A stretch of DNA of 64,000 nucleotides, taken from the NCBI RefSeq assembly GCF_000702825.1, contig NZ_JNKF01000014.1, forward strand, positions 62,001 to 126,000, read 5' to 3'. This document shows positions 25,101 to 35,009 of the stretch, one piece after another. Both the position numbers and the translations under genes were made by a program. Every line of letters starts with the position of its first letter. The stretch's first letter is position 1. The stretch is from Prevotella sp. P6B1 (GTDB lineage: Bacteria; Bacteroidota; Bacteroidia; Bacteroidales; Bacteroidaceae). The notes under the pieces are model-generated. The model was not told the DNA's origin, did not search any database, and was given only the letters and a program-made list of their open reading frames with translations.

Positions 25101-25658
25101 CTACTTGCCAAAATATCTCTTGAGAAGCCCAGCGAAGCCTGCACCATGACGAGCCTCATCCTTAGCCATCTCGTGAACAGTGTCGTGGATAGCATCGAAT
25201 CCGGCAGCCTTAGCGTTCTTGGCAATACGGAACTTATCCTCGCAAGCACCAGCCTCAGCTGCAGCGCGCTTCTCCAGATTGGTCTTGGTGTCCCATACGC
25301 ACTCGCCCAGTAGCTCAGCAAAACGTGAAGCGTGGTCAGCCTCCTCGAAAGCATAACGCTTGAATGCCTCTGCAATCTCAGGATAACCCTCGCGGTCGGC
25401 CTGACGAGCCATAGCCAGATACATACCTACCTCGCTGCACTCACCATTAAAGTGTGCACGCAGGTCGTTAATCATTTCTTCTGATACCCCCTCGGGCTTA
25501 CCATCGCCAATACGATGAACAGTAGCATAAGTTACGTCACCATCGTCCTTCAGCTCAGAGAACTTAGAGGCAGGAGCCTTACAGATTGGACACTTCTCGG
25601 GAGGATTCTCGCCTTCGTAGATATAACCACAAACAGCGCAGATAAATTTCTTTGTCAT
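25101..25658 (-). CDS. Reverse rubrerythrin (rubredoxin domain first)
   Basis: 185 residues from [12 protein letters not shown]. An earlier in-frame Met (25721) is rejected because the promoter lies between. The rubredoxin iron site Cys7, Cys10, Cys23, Cys26 is N-terminal, the reverse of classical rubrerythrin. The di-iron four-helix bundle follows with [28 protein letters not shown] and [13 protein letters not shown]. It reduces hydrogen peroxide with electrons from rubredoxin/NADH in anaerobes. Confidence 0.93.
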   Translation of the reverse strand: MTKKFICAVCGYIYEGENPPEKCPICKAPASKFSELKDDGDVTYATVHRIGDGKPEGVSEEMINDLRAHFNGECSEVGMYLAMARQADREGYPEIAEAFKRYAFEEADHASRFAELLGECVWDTKTNLEKRAAAEAGACEDKFRIAKNAKAAGFDAIHDTVHEMAKDEARHGAGFAGLLKRYFGK

Positions 25659-25718
25659 AATTGTAATTTGTTTAGTTATTAATACATGATATTTTGTTAG
25701 TACAATATTCTTTTGCTG

Positions 25719-25726
25719 CAAATATA
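25719..25726 (-). promoter_or_regulatory. -7 element of the rubrerythrin gene
   Basis: TAtaTTTGCAGC on the minus strand, giving a leader of about 55 bases and fixing the start at 25658. Confidence 0.7.
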
Positions 25727-25789
25727 AGCATAAAAATTAAATCCCGCAAGGATTTTGCAGGATTTATTTTAAAATGTTGCGTAATTAGG

Positions 25790-26611
25790 TTATTTCTTAC
25801 GATATTTACTCAGCACGGGAATCTCTTGACAGAGTGCATCGGCCAGCAGATTTGCCACCACTCTGGCACCATATATATTATAATGTGTATTGTCCTGCTT
25901 GCCCTTTGGCTCCGATGGCTCTTCACCGGGTCGATACCACATGTGCAACTTTTTCGAAGCCTCAGTTCCCATACCCTGTTCCAGGTTGTGGGTAATGGTG
26001 TTGGCATCTACAAAGTGGCAGTTCATACGGATTGCCACATCCTTTGGTGCCACACGATACTGGCCGTGGGTATCGTAAAGGGTGTCGCCCTCAATCATTT
26101 TTACGCCATCCTTAAAGGTTGATGTGCGCAGCTTCTCGTCGTCGTCGTTCTGAGGCGCAACCACAAAAAAGTTGCGACGCGCCACCGGATTCATCAGTAC
26201 AGGAATACCACCATGCTCTCGTGTCTCGCGCACAAACTTAGCCAGGTTGTAATCAAAGGTTGAACCCGGATCTGTATGTCGGGCAAGATTGGGCTTTTCG
26301 TCATTATGTCCGAACTGGATAATCACATAGTCGCCAGGCTTGAGCTTCTCCAGCACCTTACCCCATCGACCTTCGTCGATGAAGCTTTTAGAACTACGGC
26401 CATTCACAGCATGGTTATCCACCACGATATAATCGGCATCAAAGCAATCCTGCAACATCATGCCCCATCCACGTTCCTGCTTTCCACCAGTTGTATCCTT
26501 GTTGGCTGCTGTCGAGTCGCCAATCACAAAGATGGTAGTATGCTTATCGGGAGTCATCGCCGTAAGCAGCAACAATCCTCCTATAAAGAATAATAATGTA
26601 AGTTTTTTCAT
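25790..26611 (-). CDS. Rhamnogalacturonan acetylesterase (CE12, SGNH)
   Basis: 273 residues with an N-terminal signal or anchor segment. Block I is VIGDSTAANKDT with the nucleophile Ser33. Block III is IQFGHNDEKP and block V carries DNTHYNIYG with the Asp-His pair. This spacing is that of CE12 esterases that remove acetyl groups from pectin rhamnogalacturonan I. It fits with the pectate lyase at the left edge. Single gene; no strong promoter identified. Confidence 0.92.
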   Translation of the reverse strand: MKKLTLLFFIGGLLLLTAMTPDKHTTIFVIGDSTAANKDTTGGKQERGWGMMLQDCFDADYIVVDNHAVNGRSSKSFIDEGRWGKVLEKLKPGDYVIIQFGHNDEKPNLARHTDPGSTFDYNLAKFVRETREHGGIPVLMNPVARRNFFVVAPQNDDDEKLRTSTFKDGVKMIEGDTLYDTHGQYRVAPKDVAIRMNCHFVDANTITHNLEQGMGTEASKKLHMWYRPGEEPSEPKGKQDNTHYNIYGARVVANLLADALCQEIPVLSKYRKK

Positions 26612-26632
26612 TGTTTCAATTGTTTTAGTAGA

Positions 26633-26660
26633 AATCCCCCTCCAATAGCGGAGGGGGATT
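26633..26660 (-). repeat. AATCCCCCTCC palindrome after hisS
   Basis: AATCCCCCTCC (26633-26643) and GGAGGGGGATT (26650-26660) with a six-base loop. Same design as 1166-1191 and likewise just after a minus-strand stop, so probably a terminator, though its T-run is weak. Confidence 0.65.
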
Positions 26661-26678
26661 GGATAGTTATATCAACGA

Positions 26679-28043
26679 TTATGCAAGAATCGCCTGGATA
26701 ATTTCATCGATAGTGATGAGACTCTGCTCGCCAGTCTCCATATTCTTCAGCGTCAGTTTGCCTTCAGACATCTCGTTCTCACCAGCCAAAGCCACGAATG
26801 GAATCTGCTTGGCATTGGCATACGACATCTGCTTCTTCATCTTAGTAGAATCGGGGAATATCTCTGTACGGATGCCAGCCTCACGAGCCTTAGCAACGAA
26901 TGGCAGACAGTAAGCAGTCTCCTTATCGCCAAAATTGATGAATAGCAGCTGGGTGCCGTTGGTAGCGTCCTTTGGATAGCAGTCGAGTGCGTTCAGTACA
27001 TCGAAGATACGATCCACACCAAAACTGATACCTACGCCCGAGATACCAGGCATACCGAAGATACCTGTGAGGTTATCGTAACGACCGCCACCTGTGATTG
27101 AACCAATCTGCACGTCGAGCGCTTTTACCTCGAAGATGGCGCCTGTGTAGTAGTTCAAACCACGAGCCAAAGTCAGGTCAAGCTGAATCTCGTTCTTCAG
27201 ACCGAGTGTCTTCAGTGTATCGAGAATGAAGCGCGTTTCCTCAACGCCCTTCAAACCAGTTTCACTGGTAGCCAGCACCTCAGCAATGGTGTTCAACTTC
27301 TCGTCGTTGGTACCCTCGAGTGAGATAATAGGCTGAAGCTTCTCAATCTGCTCATCAGAGAGCCCATCCTCACGCAGCTCCTGGTTCACGTTGTCGAGTC
27401 CGATCTTATCCAGCTTGTCAATAGCAACGGTGATATCAACAATCTTCTCAGCAGCACCGATTACCTCGGCAATACCTGTCAGGATTTTGCGGTTGTTGAT
27501 CTTGATCTGAACACGTACGCCGAAACGGCTGAATACGGTGTCTACGATCTGCATCAACTCCACCTCGTTCAGCAACGAATCAGAACCTACGATGTCGCCA
27601 TCAAACTGCCAGAACTCACGATAACGTCCTTTCTGAGGACGGTCGGCACGCCATACTGGCTGCATCTGGTAACGCTTGAAAGGCAGCTGCAATTCTTCGC
27701 GATGCATCACCACGTAGCGGGCAAAAGGTACGGTAAGGTCGTAACGCAAACCCTTTTCGCAGAGTTTGGCAGCCAAACGCAGCGAGTTACGCTCAGCCAG
27801 CTCATCGGGCGTTATCTTCGAGAGGTAATCGCCAGAGTTCAGTACCTTGAACAGCAGCTTATCACCCTCTTCGCCATATTTACCCATCAGTGTGCCGAGG
27901 GTTTCCATAGCAGGGGTCTCTATCTGCTGAAAGCCATAGAGCTGGTACACCTGTTTTATAGTATCAAAAATATAATTACGCTTAGCCATCTCCATTGGAG
28001 AGAAGTCGCGCGTTCCTTTGGGAATACTTGGTTTCTGTGCCAT
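26679..28043 (-). CDS. hisS: Histidyl-tRNA synthetase
   Basis: 454 residues, class II aminoacyl-tRNA synthetase. Motif 2 reads [22 protein letters not shown] and the His-specific motifs [14 protein letters not shown] and GGGRYDNL are present, with FGVDRI as motif 3. The C-terminal anticodon-binding domain ends in DEIIQAILA. It follows purA by three bases in a fur-purA-hisS unit. Confidence 0.97.
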   Translation of the reverse strand: MAQKPSIPKGTRDFSPMEMAKRNYIFDTIKQVYQLYGFQQIETPAMETLGTLMGKYGEEGDKLLFKVLNSGDYLSKITPDELAERNSLRLAAKLCEKGLRYDLTVPFARYVVMHREELQLPFKRYQMQPVWRADRPQKGRYREFWQFDGDIVGSDSLLNEVELMQIVDTVFSRFGVRVQIKINNRKILTGIAEVIGAAEKIVDITVAIDKLDKIGLDNVNQELREDGLSDEQIEKLQPIISLEGTNDEKLNTIAEVLATSETGLKGVEETRFILDTLKTLGLKNEIQLDLTLARGLNYYTGAIFEVKALDVQIGSITGGGRYDNLTGIFGMPGISGVGISFGVDRIFDVLNALDCYPKDATNGTQLLFINFGDKETAYCLPFVAKAREAGIRTEIFPDSTKMKKQMSYANAKQIPFVALAGENEMSEGKLTLKNMETGEQSLITIDEIIQAILA

Positions 28044-28046
28044 TTA

Positions 28047-29318
28047 TTACTTTCTTACAATTGTCTGGGCGCGATCGGGACCGATAGAGATAATCTTAAT
28101 TGGAGTCTCCAACTGCTGCTCCAGGAATGCTATATAATCATTGAACTCTTTAGGGAACTGATCCTCGCTGGTAAACTTAGTCATATCTGTCTTCCAGCCA
28201 GGCAGCTCCTGATATACAGGCTCGATACCATCCTCGATGTTGTATGGGAAGTAATCGATCTCTGTACCATTCTGCTTATAAGCAACACATGCCTTGATGG
28301 TGTCGAATCCATCGAGTACATCGCTCTTCATCATAATGAGCTGGGTAACGCCGTTCACCATGATAGAGTATTTCAAGGCTACAAGGTCAATCCAACCACA
28401 ACGACGCTCACGACCGGTAACAGCACCATACTCGTGACCCAGATCGCGTATCTTCTTACCTGTCTCATCAAACAACTCTGTGGGGAAAGGACCTGCACCA
28501 ACGCGTGTGCAGTAAGCTTTCATGATACCATATACATCGCCAATCTTATTGGGACCGATACCCAGACCAGTGCAAGCACCAGCACAGATGGTGTTAGATG
28601 ATGTTACGAAGGGGTATGAACCGAAGTCAACATCGAGCATCGTCCCCTGAGCACCCTCGCAGAGCACGCTCTTACCACTCTTCAGGAGATTATTGATTTC
28701 GTGCTCAGAATCAACGATGGGGAACTGACGCAGATATTCGATACCTTCCAGCCACTTCTTCTCCACCTCAGTGATATCATAGTCAAAGTTGAGCGACTTC
28801 AGAATAGCATCGTGACGTGCCTTAGCCTTGGCATACTTCTCCTCAAAGTTCTCGAGGATATCGCCAACACGCAGACCATTACGGCTTACCTTATCGGTAT
28901 AAGTAGGACCAATACCCTTACCAGTAGTACCTACCTTATTCTTACCTTTCTGGGCCTCATAGGCAGCATCGAGTACGCGATGGGTAGGCATAATGAGATG
29001 AGCTTTCTTTGAGATATGCAGACGGCTACGCAGTTCATGACCGCTTGCCTCGAGTGCCTTGGCTTCTTCCATAAAGAGATCTGGAGCCAGCACTACACCA
29101 TTACCGATGATGTTTACCTTATCACCCTGGAAAATACCTGAAGGAATAGAGCGAAGCACATACTTCTCACCCTCAAACTCCAAAGTATGACCTGCATTAG
29201 GACCACCCTGGAAACGAGCAACTACATCGTACTTTGGAGTCAGTACATCGACCACCTTACCTTTTCCTTCGTCACCCCACTGCAAACCGAGCAGGACGTC
29301 AACTTTACCTTTGTTCAT
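28047..29318 (-). CDS. purA: Adenylosuccinate synthetase
   Basis: 423 residues. The GTP loop GLQWGDEGKGKVVD and catalytic Asp are at residues 11-24, followed by GGPNAGHT with the catalytic His. TTGKGIGPTYTDK, EGAQGTMLDVDFGSYPFVTSS and TGRERRCGWID are all family signatures. It makes adenylosuccinate from IMP, aspartate and GTP. Its start overlaps the end of fur by 14 bases, implying coupling. Confidence 0.97.
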   Translation of the reverse strand: MNKGKVDVLLGLQWGDEGKGKVVDVLTPKYDVVARFQGGPNAGHTLEFEGEKYVLRSIPSGIFQGDKVNIIGNGVVLAPDLFMEEAKALEASGHELRSRLHISKKAHLIMPTHRVLDAAYEAQKGKNKVGTTGKGIGPTYTDKVSRNGLRVGDILENFEEKYAKAKARHDAILKSLNFDYDITEVEKKWLEGIEYLRQFPIVDSEHEINNLLKSGKSVLCEGAQGTMLDVDFGSYPFVTSSNTICAGACTGLGIGPNKIGDVYGIMKAYCTRVGAGPFPTELFDETGKKIRDLGHEYGAVTGRERRCGWIDLVALKYSIMVNGVTQLIMMKSDVLDGFDTIKACVAYKQNGTEIDYFPYNIEDGIEPVYQELPGWKTDMTKFTSEDQFPKEFNDYIAFLEQQLETPIKIISIGPDRAQTIVRK

Positions 29319-29820
29319 TTTCAGTTTTATTTTTGTTCTTACCTTTTATTACCTTTACAGTCTTCTTGCGTTTAGTCAATTTAATCTGACATGTGCTACA
29401 TACACCATACACATAAAGTGTAAATCCGTCTTTTCGGAATCGCTTTAGATGCATATTATCCACAGCCGCGATAATCTCGGGGGATTTAATCTCTGTCACC
29501 TTACCACATATCGTGCATATCTGATGACAATGGCTCTGGTTATCATAACAAGCTTCATATTTGGTTGAACCTTGAAAACGATGTCTTACAACAAGTCTAA
29601 GCGACAAAAACAGGTTCAGTGTATTATACAAGGTAGCCCTGCTAACAGGGAAATCCATCTCTTGAGCCAGACGTGATTTCAACTCATCGAGAGTGAAGTG
29701 TCCATTGATGCTATAGATTGCTCTGAGAATAGTGTAACGCTCTGGTGTCTTGCGATGATTATTCATCTCAAGATAGTTATCCAGTAACCTCTCTACAGCT
29801 GCAATTACACTTTCTTTCAT
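29305..29820 (-). CDS. Fur-family metal-responsive regulator
   Basis: 171 residues, somewhat longer than usual due to a Lys/Asn-rich tail after residue 155. The winged helix is seen in TLDELKSRLAQEMDFPVSRATLYNTLNLF. The zinc/metal region has SHCHQICTICGKVTEI and the second Cys pair GVCSTCQ. It could be Fur, PerR or Zur. First gene of a unit with purA and hisS, an unusual pairing of metal regulator and purine synthesis that seems positional. Confidence 0.9.
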   Translation of the reverse strand: MKESVIAAVERLLDNYLEMNNHRKTPERYTILRAIYSINGHFTLDELKSRLAQEMDFPVSRATLYNTLNLFLSLRLVVRHRFQGSTKYEACYDNQSHCHQICTICGKVTEIKSPEIIAAVDNMHLKRFRKDGFTLYVYGVCSTCQIKLTKRKKTVKVIKGKNKNKTENEQR

Positions 29821-29843
29821 CTGATTCTCTCAAGAAAACCGCA

Positions 29844-29851
29844 CAAAGGTA
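29844..29851 (-). promoter_or_regulatory. -7 element of fur-purA-hisS
   Basis: TAccTTTG on the minus strand, about 24 bases before the fur start; the -33 position has only TTTCTTT. Confidence 0.65.
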
Positions 29852-29882
29852 CGCATTTTCGGGCAGATAAAAGAAACTTTAT

Positions 29883-30497
29883 TTAAAAAAAATCTAAATT
29901 AGCCCGTTTTAATGCACTTTTTGCAAGTCGTTCGTATACTAATCCAAGTTCTGCAAATCGCATCATGGTATTCATGGCTGCTTTCTTTACCATCAGACTC
30001 TGCCCCTGGATAGCCGCCAGAGCCTGATCGATAAACTCGTTGATACCTCGTTCATTTGGTTGCTGACCATTCATGAACAAACGTGACAGAACATGAAAGC
30101 CACACAGCTGATACAACTCCTTATCGGAAGCCATCCAGGTATAGGCTTTTTCAGCAGCGAACGGCAGATACTGAAAAAGGTTGAACGAAGCCTGTTCTGC
30201 TATCTCCTGCGAATCAATCTGCTCCATCCATATATCAACCACTTCTGGCAATATTTTGTCTGCGGGCATCAGCATCGTTGCAAGAATCTTGCATTCACGC
30301 ACATTCTCTTTCCATAACGCAATAGCCAGATCATAATCCTGCCCAATCTCCTCAGCTTTAGCTTTTAGTCGGGGTAGCGTGGCACCCCAATTCAGTTTAT
30401 AATCTAATCCTTTATTACGCATAGAAGTAGCAACCATTCCGTCCATCATCAGACGGAATGATTGCTTGATTTCCTTTATCTGTTGGTTTATATCCAT
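29883..30497 (-). CDS. AlkD-like DNA alkylation repair/HEAT protein
   Basis: 204 residues, entirely helical in appearance. GLDYKLNWGATLPRLKAKAEEIG, LALWKENVRECKILATMLM-type and FNLFQYLPFAAEKAYTWMASD segments match the HEAT-like repeats of the AlkD/AlkC DNA glycosylase group. Catalytic residues cannot be assigned with confidence. Third gene after araC and the M49-like peptidase, eight bases behind the latter. Confidence 0.75.
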   Translation of the reverse strand: MDINQQIKEIKQSFRLMMDGMVATSMRNKGLDYKLNWGATLPRLKAKAEEIGQDYDLAIALWKENVRECKILATMLMPADKILPEVVDIWMEQIDSQEIAEQASFNLFQYLPFAAEKAYTWMASDKELYQLCGFHVLSRLFMNGQQPNERGINEFIDQALAAIQGQSLMVKKAAMNTMMRFAELGLVYERLAKSALKRANLDFF

Positions 30498-30505
30498 TTC
30501 TTCAA

Positions 30506-32455
30506 TTAAATTAATGTGGCATACTCTGCACTATATCGCAACATCTGGTGTGCATAGCTCTCCCCATAGTTCACCTCAATATCACAGATTTCACGGTTTT
30601 CATCATATACCGGCAAAAGCTGCGGATTGATAAATCCCTTGTACGGAGCCAGATTCAGTTTCTTATATCGCTCCAGCACTTCGGCATGCAGTTCGGCATC
30701 AACCTTCACCGCATAACGCTCTACCATATCACGAGCAGCCTCATAGTCGCCTTCACTCTTTATACGTTGAATCTCAGCTAGCAGACGGGCTATCAACGTT
30801 CTCAGTTCTGCATAATCGCTAATCTCAACATAAGTCTTACCATCACGCTTCACCAATTTGATAACGTCGCCATTCTCATAGCACCAATGAGCTATCAAAG
30901 CACGGTTACGCATGTGAGCCTCTTCGAGTTGATGACCAGGCGTAATACGTATCAGCTGGGTCATCAGGCCATTCATCATATAGGTATAATACTGCGACTG
31001 GTAAGCCTTCTCATCAGGAACGAGTCCCAACTCCACCAGTTTGCGGTCTGCTATATAATAGAGACCAAACAAATCAGCTCTCGCCTCCTCTATCGTACTG
31101 CTATAGGCTTTCAGTGCATCGGGATCAACACCTGGCAACAGCTGACCGCTTCCATGCCCCAAGCACTCATGCAGATCAGTATGCAAATCATCACAGATGT
31201 CGCCATAGCTTTCTATCATCTCCAGTGTTTCCTGATCAACAACGAATTCTTCCTTGAACCCGTTACCTTTTGCTGCTTTATTATAGGCATCGGTAATATT
31301 ACTGATGGTGATGCTCTTGCTACCATATACAGCTCTAATCCAATCAGCATTAGGCAGATTGATACCAATAGCTGTTGCCGGATACTCATCACCACCCAAC
31401 ATAGCTGCACAGATAACGTTGGCCGACACACCTTTCACTACCGGTTTACGGAAACGGGCATCCACAGGCGAATGATCCTCGAACCACTGAGCATGACTAC
31501 TGATGGTCTGTGTACGATGCGTGGCATCTTCATCAATATATTCCACCAGACCTTCCCACGAGCCTTTCAGACCAAGTGGATCGCCATACACCTCGATAAA
31601 GCCGTTAATGAAATCTATGGTCGAATCATGCTCTTTCAGCCATTCAATACAATATTTATTGAATATCTGCAAATCACCTGATTGATAATAGCTTATCAGC
31701 AAAGAAATAACCAGCTTTTGTTGTTCATTCTCTGCCACATCACGTGCTTTTTCCAACCAACAGATAACGTTACGGATAGCATTGGCATATTTACCATCAG
31801 CCGACCAAACCAACTCCTTCACCTCACCATTTTCCTTCACCAGGGTTGAGTTCAGTCCGTAGGAAGGTGGCGTATCAGGGGTTGTCTCGTTTTGTTTCTG
31901 GCAATCATAAAAAGCCTCTGCTTCAGCCTGTGTCACACCATCGTAGAAATTACAAGCCGACGTCAACAGCAAGTCCTCTCCATCGGCCTGATTTACACGT
32001 TTTGGCATCACCTGCTCATCGAAGATAACCGGGAAGAGTTCATCACACATCTCATCGACAGTCTCTCCCGACTTCAATGGCAGTTTGCAGGCATCCACCA
32101 GGTGGAGTGCCTCGCGCAGATACTCAGCCGAGAAACCAGGTTTGAACTTCTCGCAACCATAGTGATGATGTATGCCACTTGAAAACCACACACGTTTCAG
32201 ATACACCTCAAGCGCCTTGAAGTCATCAGAATCATGAGCGATACTCATATCAACATATACAACCTCCAACATCTTACGGATGCGGAGGTTGTATTTACCG
32301 AATTGATCAAATGTAATATCTCGTCCGAACAGCGTAGCTTTTGAAAGGTAGTAAACTAACTTCTTCTGCTGTAACGACAGTTTTTCAAATCCATTCAGAC
32401 GATATCTGAGCATCTGCAGATCAGCAAAACGCTCATCTTGATAGTTAAAATCCAC
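30506..32455 (-). CDS. Dipeptidyl-peptidase III-like metallopeptidase (M49)
   Basis: 649 residues. The zinc motif HECLGH (429-434) matches the HExxGH motif that defines M49, and EEARADLFGLYYI (about 456-468) supplies the third ligand. No signal peptide. DPP III removes dipeptides from peptide N-termini in the cytosol, consistent with peptide use by rumen or gut Prevotella. Two bases after the AraC-type regulator and in the same operon, which may control it. Confidence 0.92.
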   Translation of the reverse strand: MDFNYQDERFADLQMLRYRLNGFEKLSLQQKKLVYYLSKATLFGRDITFDQFGKYNLRIRKMLEVVYVDMSIAHDSDDFKALEVYLKRVWFSSGIHHHYGCEKFKPGFSAEYLREALHLVDACKLPLKSGETVDEMCDELFPVIFDEQVMPKRVNQADGEDLLLTSACNFYDGVTQAEAEAFYDCQKQNETTPDTPPSYGLNSTLVKENGEVKELVWSADGKYANAIRNVICWLEKARDVAENEQQKLVISLLISYYQSGDLQIFNKYCIEWLKEHDSTIDFINGFIEVYGDPLGLKGSWEGLVEYIDEDATHRTQTISSHAQWFEDHSPVDARFRKPVVKGVSANVICAAMLGGDEYPATAIGINLPNADWIRAVYGSKSITISNITDAYNKAAKGNGFKEEFVVDQETLEMIESYGDICDDLHTDLHECLGHGSGQLLPGVDPDALKAYSSTIEEARADLFGLYYIADRKLVELGLVPDEKAYQSQYYTYMMNGLMTQLIRITPGHQLEEAHMRNRALIAHWCYENGDVIKLVKRDGKTYVEISDYAELRTLIARLLAEIQRIKSEGDYEAARDMVERYAVKVDAELHAEVLERYKKLNLAPYKGFINPQLLPVYDENREICDIEVNYGESYAHQMLRYSAEYATLI

Positions 32456-32457
32456 TA

Positions 32458-32922
32458 TTATTCTTCTGTCTTTGGTTTACGACCACGCTTAGCCTTCATA
32501 GCAGGGTGCTGCTTGAGGTGCTCCATACGATAATCACGAGGAGTCATACCCATTACGCGATAGAATGAAGCATAGAACGACTGACGGTTAGCAAATCCAA
32601 CCATATCACTAACCTCTTCCATGCGTAAATCCTGATAACGCTTGTCAACAAGGATAGTCATAGCCTCATCGATTCTATACTTATTCACAAATGAAGTATA
32701 GTTCATATGAAAACGCACGTTAACGACAGCTGAGATATAACGGGTATTTGTTCCTAATTCCTCAGCCAGTTTCTTTGCTGAATAATCCTTGTCACGATAC
32801 TTCTTCTGCATCACGATGATGTTCATGATTTTTTCTTGCATTTCATCCATCATCTTTGGGCTCACCAAACTTCTGTAAGCCGCTACCTTTTCCTTCTTCT
32901 CAATAATGTTGTACTTTGCCAT
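32458..32922 (-). CDS. AraC-family regulator, DNA-binding domain only
   Basis: 154 residues. The C-terminal two helix-turn-helix units are seen in YSAKKLAEELGTNTRYISAVVN and MEEVSDMVGFANRQSFYASFYRVMGMTPRDYR, the latter being the AraC signature. There is no ligand domain, only about 45 N-terminal residues and a basic tail KAKRGRKPKTEE that resembles an AT-hook. Short forms like this are common in Bacteroidales. Heads the operon with the M49-like peptidase. Confidence 0.88.
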   Translation of the reverse strand: MAKYNIIEKKEKVAAYRSLVSPKMMDEMQEKIMNIIVMQKKYRDKDYSAKKLAEELGTNTRYISAVVNVRFHMNYTSFVNKYRIDEAMTILVDKRYQDLRMEEVSDMVGFANRQSFYASFYRVMGMTPRDYRMEHLKQHPAMKAKRGRKPKTEE

Positions 32923-32950
32923 TTGCTTTTGGTAATTTTTTAATGTTGCG

Positions 32951-32981
32951 CAAAGTTAGCAAGATTTTTCGAATTAACAAT
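32951..32981 (-). promoter_or_regulatory. Promoter of the araC operon
   Basis: On the minus strand ATTG, 19 bases, TAacTTTG (CAAAGTTA at 32951-32958). Confidence 0.75.
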
Positions 32982-33012
32982 AGTTTTTGAAGAAAAATTG
33001 AGAAAAAAGCAT

Positions 33013-33020
33013 TACCTTTG
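33013..33020 (+). promoter_or_regulatory. -7 element of recQ
   Basis: TAccTTTG 20 bases before ATG 33040; it lies inside the longer reading frame beginning 32998 and so rules out that start. Confidence 0.72.
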
Positions 33021-33039
33021 CCCAAAATTTAAAATAATT

Positions 33040-34863
33040 ATGGATATTTTTGGTGTTTTACAACAGTATTTCGGCTATAATTCATTCCGCGAGAATCAAG
33101 AAGAAATCATCCGCCACGTCATCAACGGGAACGATGCATTAGTACTGATGCCAACGGGCGGCGGCAAAAGTATCTGCTATCAGATTCCGGCTCTCGCCAT
33201 GCCAGGAATTGCCATAATTATTTCACCATTAATCAGCCTCATGAAAGATCAGGTCGAGGCGCTTCGCGCTAACGGCATTGAGGCCGAGGCACTGAATAGC
33301 GGAAACGATTCTACAGCCGACTTGGTAATCAGGCGGAAATGCATCAATGGCGAAATAAAATTATTGTATATTTCGCCAGAAAAAGTGATGGCCGAATGCG
33401 ACTATCTGCTTAAGAACCTACAGATATCACTGTTTGCCATCGACGAGGCCCACTGTATTTCGCAATGGGGTCACGACTTCAGACCAGAGTACACACAACT
33501 GGGCACCCTCAGAGATAAGTTCCCGGACGTCCCGATGATGGCTCTGACAGCTACCGCCGACAAGATCACCCGCCACGACATTATCGAACAATTGAAATTA
33601 AGAAACGCGCGCGAGTTTGTTTCCAGTTTCGACCGTCCCAACCTTAGCCTAACCGTAAAAAGGGGTTATAGAGGCGCAGAGAAAATGCACTTTATTCTTA
33701 ATTTCATCAAAGCACGCCCTCACGATGCCGGCATCATCTACTGCCTGAGTCGCAAAACTACCGAGAAAGTTGCTGCCGACCTGCGCAAGAAAGGTATCAA
33801 CGCTGCGGCATACCACGCAGGCATGTCGAATCTGGAACGAAGCCAGACTCAGGAACAATTCAAGAACGACCAGCTATTGGTGGTTTGCGCTACGATTGCC
33901 TTTGGCATGGGTATCGACAAGAGCAACGTGCGATGGGTGATTCATTACAATATGCCCAAAAGCATTGAGAGTTTCTATCAGGAGATAGGCCGCGCCGGAC
34001 GTGATGGTGCTCCCGCCGATACCGTCTTATTTTATTCTCTGGCCGATATCATCCAGCTATCCGAGTTTGCCCGCCAAAGCGGTCAGCAGGATGTAAACAT
34101 GGATAAGTTGAAACGCATGCGTGAGTATGCAGAGTCAAACGTCTGCAGGCGTCGTATCCTGCTGAACTACTTCAGCGAACAGACCGATCACGACTGTGGC
34201 AACTGTGATGTATGCGACAACCCACCCCAACGCTTCGACGGCACCCGATACGTACAAATGGCATTAAGCGCTGCTAAGCGCTGCAACGAGGAGATTCGCA
34301 TATCAACTATCATAGAGATTCTGAAGGGCATGCGCTCACCCAGCATCGTCAGACACGGGTATGACCAGCTGAAGACATTCGGCGTAGGTCATGATTTAAG
34401 CATTAACGACTGGCAGGATTACCTGTTGCAGATGCTACAGATGGGCTTTATCGAGATAGCCTATAACGACGGCAACAAAGTGAAAGTTACCGAAATAGGC
34501 AACGACGTACTTTACGGACGCAAATCGGCTCCGTTATGCGTGATTGACCATAGCGCCAAGGAAGCCCCGAAGAAGAAACCGAAACTGCGTCTGGAAATCC
34601 CAACCATCACCATCCCAGGTCTCCCCCCGACAACCGGTATCGAAGACCCCAAACTGTTCGAAGCCCTTCGCCAGCTCAGGAAGGCATGCGCCGACGAAGA
34701 AGGCTTTCCACCCTATATCGTTTTCAGCGACAAGGTGCTCCATGCTCTAGCCACCATCAAGCCTACTTCGCTCGATCAGTTTGGCAATATTCAGGGCATC
34801 GGAGAGCACAAAAAAGGCAAGTATGGCGATTGTTTTGTATCACTGATCCAAAAGTACGTTTAA
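33040..34863 (+). CDS. recQ: ATP-dependent DNA helicase RecQ
   Basis: 607 residues from [13 protein letters not shown]. Walker [13 protein letters not shown], the DEAH box [15 protein letters not shown], motif [12 protein letters not shown] and the zinc cluster [10 protein letters not shown]...DCGNCDVC define RecQ. A winged-helix RQC domain and an HRDC domain at the C-terminus ([20 protein letters not shown]) complete it. It unwinds 3'-overhang DNA in repair and recombination. Single gene. Confidence 0.96.
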   Translation: MDIFGVLQQYFGYNSFRENQEEIIRHVINGNDALVLMPTGGGKSICYQIPALAMPGIAIIISPLISLMKDQVEALRANGIEAEALNSGNDSTADLVIRRKCINGEIKLLYISPEKVMAECDYLLKNLQISLFAIDEAHCISQWGHDFRPEYTQLGTLRDKFPDVPMMALTATADKITRHDIIEQLKLRNAREFVSSFDRPNLSLTVKRGYRGAEKMHFILNFIKARPHDAGIIYCLSRKTTEKVAADLRKKGINAAAYHAGMSNLERSQTQEQFKNDQLLVVCATIAFGMGIDKSNVRWVIHYNMPKSIESFYQEIGRAGRDGAPADTVLFYSLADIIQLSEFARQSGQQDVNMDKLKRMREYAESNVCRRRILLNYFSEQTDHDCGNCDVCDNPPQRFDGTRYVQMALSAAKRCNEEIRISTIIEILKGMRSPSIVRHGYDQLKTFGVGHDLSINDWQDYLLQMLQMGFIEIAYNDGNKVKVTEIGNDVLYGRKSAPLCVIDHSAKEAPKKKPKLRLEIPTITIPGLPPTTGIEDPKLFEALRQLRKACADEEGFPPYIVFSDKVLHALATIKPTSLDQFGNIQGIGEHKKGKYGDCFVSLIQKYV

Positions 34864-34981
34864 GCCCGTTTTTACACCTTATTATTATAAAAAAGGGAAA
34901 AAGAAACTAAAAAATCGCCCTAAAAGTGTCTATTTTTGCTAAAAACGAGCACATATTGGCAATTTTGTGCAAAATAATTAG

Positions 34982-34989
34982 TACCTTTG
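34982..34989 (+). promoter_or_regulatory. -7 element of the glycogen-synthase-like operon
   Basis: TAccTTTGCA about 20 bases before the ATG. A second possible box, TAttTTTG, lies at 34931. Confidence 0.65.
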
Positions 34990-35009
34990 CAAGGTAAAAT
35001 CATCCAAAG

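Noticed and set aside
25659..25721. Extended N-terminus of the rubrerythrin
   Set aside because: The promoter box at 25719-25726 lies at its start and the rubredoxin domain begins normally at MTKKFIC.
32998..33039. Extended N-terminus of RecQ
   Set aside because: It contains the TAccTTTG promoter element, and [13 protein letters not shown] is the usual RecQ start.
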